NCBI GenBank assembly: GCA_945273735.1
Contig: CALYPJ010000012.1
Location: 1 to 33,999 of the forward strand
DNA length: 33,999 bases
Direction: 5' to 3'
From: an uncultured Lactobacillaceae bacterium
GTDB lineage: Bacteria; Bacillota; Bacilli; Lactobacillales; Lactobacillaceae
Positions 31,645 to 33,999 of the stretch are shown here, piece after piece; within the stretch, counting starts at the first letter, position 1, and every line of letters begins with the position of its first letter. The notes beneath the pieces were generated by a model. That model was not told the origin of the DNA. It saw nothing but the letters and a program-made list of their open reading frames with translations, and did no database searches. A program made the position numbers and the translations under genes.

Positions 31645-32244
31645 ATGAGTCAAGAATTATATTTAATGCGCCATGCAGAAACTTTGTTTAATCAATTGCA
31701 TCGAATTCAAGGTTTTAGCGATTCACCTTTGACGGAAAAAGGAATTAAAGATGCACAACAAGTTGGCGAAAGTTTAAGCCAAAGTGGTATAACTTTTGAC
31801 CATGCTTATGCTTCTACGCAAGAACGTGCTTGTGATACTTTAGAACTAGTCAGTTCTTTGTCTTATGAACGAGTGAAGGGACTTAAAGAATGGAATTTTG
31901 GGGTTTTTGAAGGTGAAAGTGAAACCTTGAATCCGCCACAGGATCCGAAAAAACATAGTTATGGTGAATTCTTTGTGCAATTTGGCGGTGAGTCTGATCG
32001 TCAAGTTCAAAAACGAATGGTTCAGACATTAACTGAAATTATGGAACGACCTCATCATCAAAAGGTTTTAGTTGTGAGTCACGCTGGAGCAATTTTTATG
32101 TTTTTACGAAAATGGATTGGTTGGGATCAAATGAATCGTAAATTTAATTTTCAAGGCTTTAAAAATTGTTCAATTTTAAAGTTTAAATTTGAGAATCATC
32201 GTTTTGAGTTCCAAAATATTATCAATCCTTTGCAAAAAAAATAA
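31645..32244 (+). CDS. Histidine phosphatase (phosphoglycerate mutase-like) family protein
   Basis: Second histidine phosphatase in this window, 199 aa. RHA at residues 9-11 (LMRHAETLFNQLHRIQG), then DSPLTEKGIKDA, ASTQERACDT, KEWNFGVFEGE, and the second catalytic His in VVSHAGAIFMFLRKW. AAAAGGAT lies before the ATG. It is only 19 bp behind the dead flavodoxin gene and may once have been in its operon. The motif order is of the general phosphatase (CobC/GpmB-like) type; substrate unknown. Confidence 0.9.
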   Translation: MSQELYLMRHAETLFNQLHRIQGFSDSPLTEKGIKDAQQVGESLSQSGITFDHAYASTQERACDTLELVSSLSYERVKGLKEWNFGVFEGESETLNPPQDPKKHSYGEFFVQFGGESDRQVQKRMVQTLTEIMERPHHQKVLVVSHAGAIFMFLRKWIGWDQMNRKFNFQGFKNCSILKFKFENHRFEFQNIINPLQKK

Positions 32245-32264
32245 ACCAGTAAGATTATGGTTTA
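32237..32264. terminator. Bidirectional terminator between convergent genes
   Basis: ATAAACCA (32241-32248) pairs with TGGTTTAT (32257-32264). On the minus strand a run of eight T follows. The stop codon of the leftward lipoprotein gene (32255-32257) lies within the hairpin. Confidence 0.8.
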
Positions 32265-32509
32265 TCTTCTTGCATCTTTTTTTCAAACTTAGCTTTTTCA
32301 TCGTTAGCTTCTTTAATATTTTTTTCTCTAACGCGAATTTCTATTTGAAGATCTTCATTTTCTGCAGCAACTTTATCGTAATTAGCTTTAGTTTTAAGAT
32401 ACTCTTGATTTATTTCCTTTTGTTTAGCGGCATTAGGATCACTACAACCGGTCATTACTAGGGAACTAAAGGCAATTAACGCTAGAATATTATTTTTTTT
32501 GAATAACAA
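32255..32509 (-). CDS. Small lipoprotein (84 aa)
   Basis: The product starts MLFKKNNILALIAFSSLVMTGCS, a signal peptide with a lipobox ending in Cys22, followed by a charged helical region (about 35-80) that looks like a coiled coil. I chose the TTG at 32509 because GGGAGG lies eight bases upstream. The longer frame from TTG at 32527 would put six extra polar residues before the signal peptide and would overlap the upstream gene. It is the last gene of a three-gene leftward cluster of envelope proteins. Family not recognised. Confidence 0.8.
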   Translation of the reverse strand: MLFKKNNILALIAFSSLVMTGCSDPNAAKQKEINQEYLKTKANYDKVAAENEDLQIEIRVREKNIKEANDEKAKFEKKMQEDKP

Positions 32510-32510
32510 A

Positions 32511-33086
32511 TTATTGTCCTCCCTCAAATTTGCATAATTTATAACCTTGAGCGAGAGCTTGTTTTTCCGGTACTTCCATTTTACTGTTAGTGCGATTTAA
32601 GCCACGGCAATTAGAATCATAATGATAGTTTGTGCCATTAGTTAGAGTAATCCAAACGGTTACACCTTGAGCATTTTGGTTATTATTATTTTCAATATTT
32701 TGCTTTTGTTGATGGGAAGCTAAGCGGTCTTGTTCTTTTTTAGCTTCATATTGATTTTTTTGTTCATTGTATTTAATTTCAGCTTTTTCTTTAGCAGCAA
32801 CTGCTAATTTTTCTTGGTTGATTAACTGTTTAAGCTGTTGTTTTAAGCGTTGATTATTTTTGTTTGCTTTTTGATAACTACTCTTAATTAAATTTAATTG
32901 ACTAGCGGTGTAGTTAATGGGGGTATTTTTATTTTTGATTAAACCTAAAGTAAAGCCCCCTATTAATAACAGCCCACTTATTAATGCTGGAATAGTAATA
33001 TTTTGTTTTAGTTTAAATTTTTGATGAGTATGATAAAGAAAATAACTAGTTAGAAAAATAAGAATCAAAATTATAAACTTAAACAT
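32511..33086 (-). CDS. Membrane protein with coiled coil and C-terminal Cys/His domain
   Basis: The 191-aa protein has two N-terminal membrane segments (about 3-18 and 31-50). A long Gln/Lys/Glu-rich helical region follows (about 62-135), likely a coiled coil. The C-terminal domain (about 142-188) contains YHYDSNCRGLNRT and GYKLC. This layout (YHxxxCRGL ... GYxxC) resembles small Cys/His, perhaps metal-binding, domains found behind membrane or nuclease parts in lactobacilli. Here the last expected Cys pair is reduced to one. GGAGAAG precedes the ATG. It lies between a two-segment membrane protein and a lipoprotein gene and so probably acts with them at the cell envelope. Confidence 0.75.
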   Translation of the reverse strand: MFKFIILILIFLTSYFLYHTHQKFKLKQNITIPALISGLLLIGGFTLGLIKNKNTPINYTASQLNLIKSSYQKANKNNQRLKQQLKQLINQEKLAVAAKEKAEIKYNEQKNQYEAKKEQDRLASHQQKQNIENNNNQNAQGVTVWITLTNGTNYHYDSNCRGLNRTNSKMEVPEKQALAQGYKLCKFEGGQ

Positions 33087-33110
33087 GCATTATCTTCTCC
33101 GATATAAAAT

Positions 33111-33569
33111 TTAGTAACGGTCGATGAGATGACCAAAAGTTAAAATCCATAGAGCCAACCAAATTAAAATGAAATAAAGAGTACTTTGCGGATAACTAAA
33201 AATAACCGAAACTAGAATCGCCCAACCACAAATTTCTCGGAAAATTCGGCCGTAATGTTTAAAAATGTAATGGTTTCTCAAGTACTTGAAATGAATAGGG
33301 GTTATTTTACTAGGTGTAACTTTAGCATTTGTTGCTTTAATAACGTCAAAAGTAACAGGAGCTGCAGTTAAAGTGGCGCCATTAATGGCTTGAGGCTTTT
33401 TTGAATCTTTTTCATTTAAATTTAAAGCTAAAGAACTAACTCCTTCTTTTACCAATTCTAGATTTTGATCTTCAAGAATTAATCTTCTTCCCTTACAAAA
33501 AGTTTGACGTTTAGTTCGAGATGATACCTTTCCTTTTAAATAAAATCGTCTCGGTATTTTTTTTCTCAT
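33111..33569 (-). CDS. Unknown membrane protein (152 aa)
   Basis: The N-terminal half is basic and polar (MRKKIPRRFYLKGKV and onward), the middle is Ala/Thr-rich (about 60-88). The C-terminal third has two close hydrophobic segments (about 112-127 and 130-147) and ends FGHLIDRY. I do not recognise a family. The ribosome binding site is weak (AGGGAT). It is the first gene of the leftward three-gene cluster, 24 bp before the next gene. Confidence 0.65.
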   Translation of the reverse strand: MRKKIPRRFYLKGKVSSRTKRQTFCKGRRLILEDQNLELVKEGVSSLALNLNEKDSKKPQAINGATLTAAPVTFDVIKATNAKVTPSKITPIHFKYLRNHYIFKHYGRIFREICGWAILVSVIFSYPQSTLYFILIWLALWILTFGHLIDRY

Positions 33570-33888
33570 AAGTTTTATCCCTAATTATTGGTTTTTTTGA
33601 TTAGATCATAAAATAAGAATTCGGAAAATATTTTCTCATATTTTGGTCATAAAATAAATGTAAAATTATTTAAAAATAATTACTTATATTTAAATATAGT
33701 ATAAAAAAATAAAAAGATATTATATAACGATAGATTGTGCTCATTGATTAGATAAATATACAGTATTAAGATAAAATTAATAAATAGATATGTTGCTTTT
33801 ACAATAAAGATTTTAGGAGAAATAAAAAAGCATGATTGAAGAAAATGGGTAGCGAAGGTCATTAAAGGAACATGAGACCATCCTTTAT
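33570..33888. other. AT-rich intergenic region
   Basis: About 320 bases with no supported gene; a 60-codon ORF on the minus strand (33680-33862) is low-complexity and lacks a ribosome binding site. A direct repeat TCATAAAATAA occurs at about 33605 and 33648. A weak inverted repeat AAAGGA/TCCTTT at about 33864-33886 may end the leftward gene to the right. Confidence 0.45.
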
Positions 33889-33999
33889 CTACTTTTTTCT
33901 AAATTCTTTTGCTAACGCTTTAACGGTTACTTCCGATCTTGGTAGTGCAATTTGGACTGTTTCACCAGTGAATTTAAGATTACAGTTACCATTTGGTTT
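33889..33999 (-). CDS. 3' end of an unidentified gene (partial)
   Basis: The minus-strand frame open from the window edge ends with TAG at 33889-33891. The last 36 residues include NLKFTGETVQIALPR and the ending LAKEFRKK. The composition is protein-like. The start lies outside the window, so the gene is partial at its 5' end. I do not recognise it. Confidence 0.65.
   Translation of the reverse strand, partial: KPNGNCNLKFTGETVQIALPRSEVTVKALAKEFRKK

Noticed and set aside
32189-32461. 90-codon plus-strand ORF over the lipoprotein gene
   Set aside because: Antisense shadow of the lipoprotein gene and overlap with the terminator; Phe-rich chance translation.
33680-33862. 60-codon minus-strand ORF
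   Set aside because: Phe/Ile/Tyr-rich translation of AT-rich DNA without a ribosome binding site.
1-33999. CRISPR array, rRNA genes, complete insertion sequences or prophage
   Set aside because: No regularly spaced repeats, no rRNA sequences and no intact transposase or integrase were seen; only recombinase fragments near mazEF.

Overview
The window spans the replication origin of an AT-rich, low-GC Gram-positive bacterium, most likely a member of the Lactobacillaceae. Evidence: the order mnmG-mnmE-jag-yidC-rnpA-rpmH / oriC / dnaA-dnaN, strong GGAGG-type ribosome binding sites, TTGACA/TATAAT-type promoters, a perfect CcpA-type cre site, PTS and DeoR genes, and a lipoprotein-type YidC. The species cannot be fixed from sequence alone.

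Layout. (1) 44-6356, minus strand: DUF1003 membrane protein, mnmG, mnmE, jag, yidC, rnpA and rpmH, the classical left arm of oriC. (2) 6357-9861: non-classical genes between rpmH and dnaA. These are a histidine phosphatase with a 57-aa membrane protein coupled by an ATGA overlap, an orphan OmpR-type response regulator, a candidate ~210-nt sRNA, a decayed tyrosine phosphatase, and an RpiR regulator. (3) 9862-12080: bipartite oriC with six perfect DnaA boxes on both sides of dnaA and a DnaA-trio-like unwinding element before dnaN. (4) 13220-13521: two near-identical tRNA-Pro genes (anticodons CGG and AGG) where yaaA/recF/gyrB are usually found. (5) 13568-18022: a lone GH31 glycosidase flanked by almost 1 kb of AT-rich non-coding DNA on each side. 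(6) 18023-20385: MFS transporter, aliphatic amidase/formamidase family enzyme and a 78-aa protein of unknown function. (7) 20512-26173: a catabolic operon (deoC, PTS EIIA, PTS EIIBC, Gfo/Idh dehydrogenase, zinc dehydrogenase) plus a DeoR regulator. Its promoter carries a 38-bp perfect palindrome upstream and a cre site over the -10. (8) 26432-31625: an accessory stretch with a MerR regulator, mazEF between two serine-recombinase fragments, an ABC exporter and several pseudogenes. (9) 31645-33999: a second histidine phosphatase, a three-gene envelope cluster (membrane protein, membrane protein with a Cys/His C-terminal domain, small lipoprotein), and the 3' end of an unidentified gene.

How it works together: left-arm genes run left and right-arm genes run right, so most are co-oriented with replication. 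Sugar and amide use in the right arm looks like niche metabolism added next to the origin. The most interesting signals are the A34-containing tRNA-Pro pair next to dnaN, the dehydrogenase/aldolase PTS operon with its palindromic control region, the MFS-amidase-small protein operon, the sRNA candidate behind the orphan response regulator, and the 18-bp palindrome shared by the mnmE promoter and a second site.
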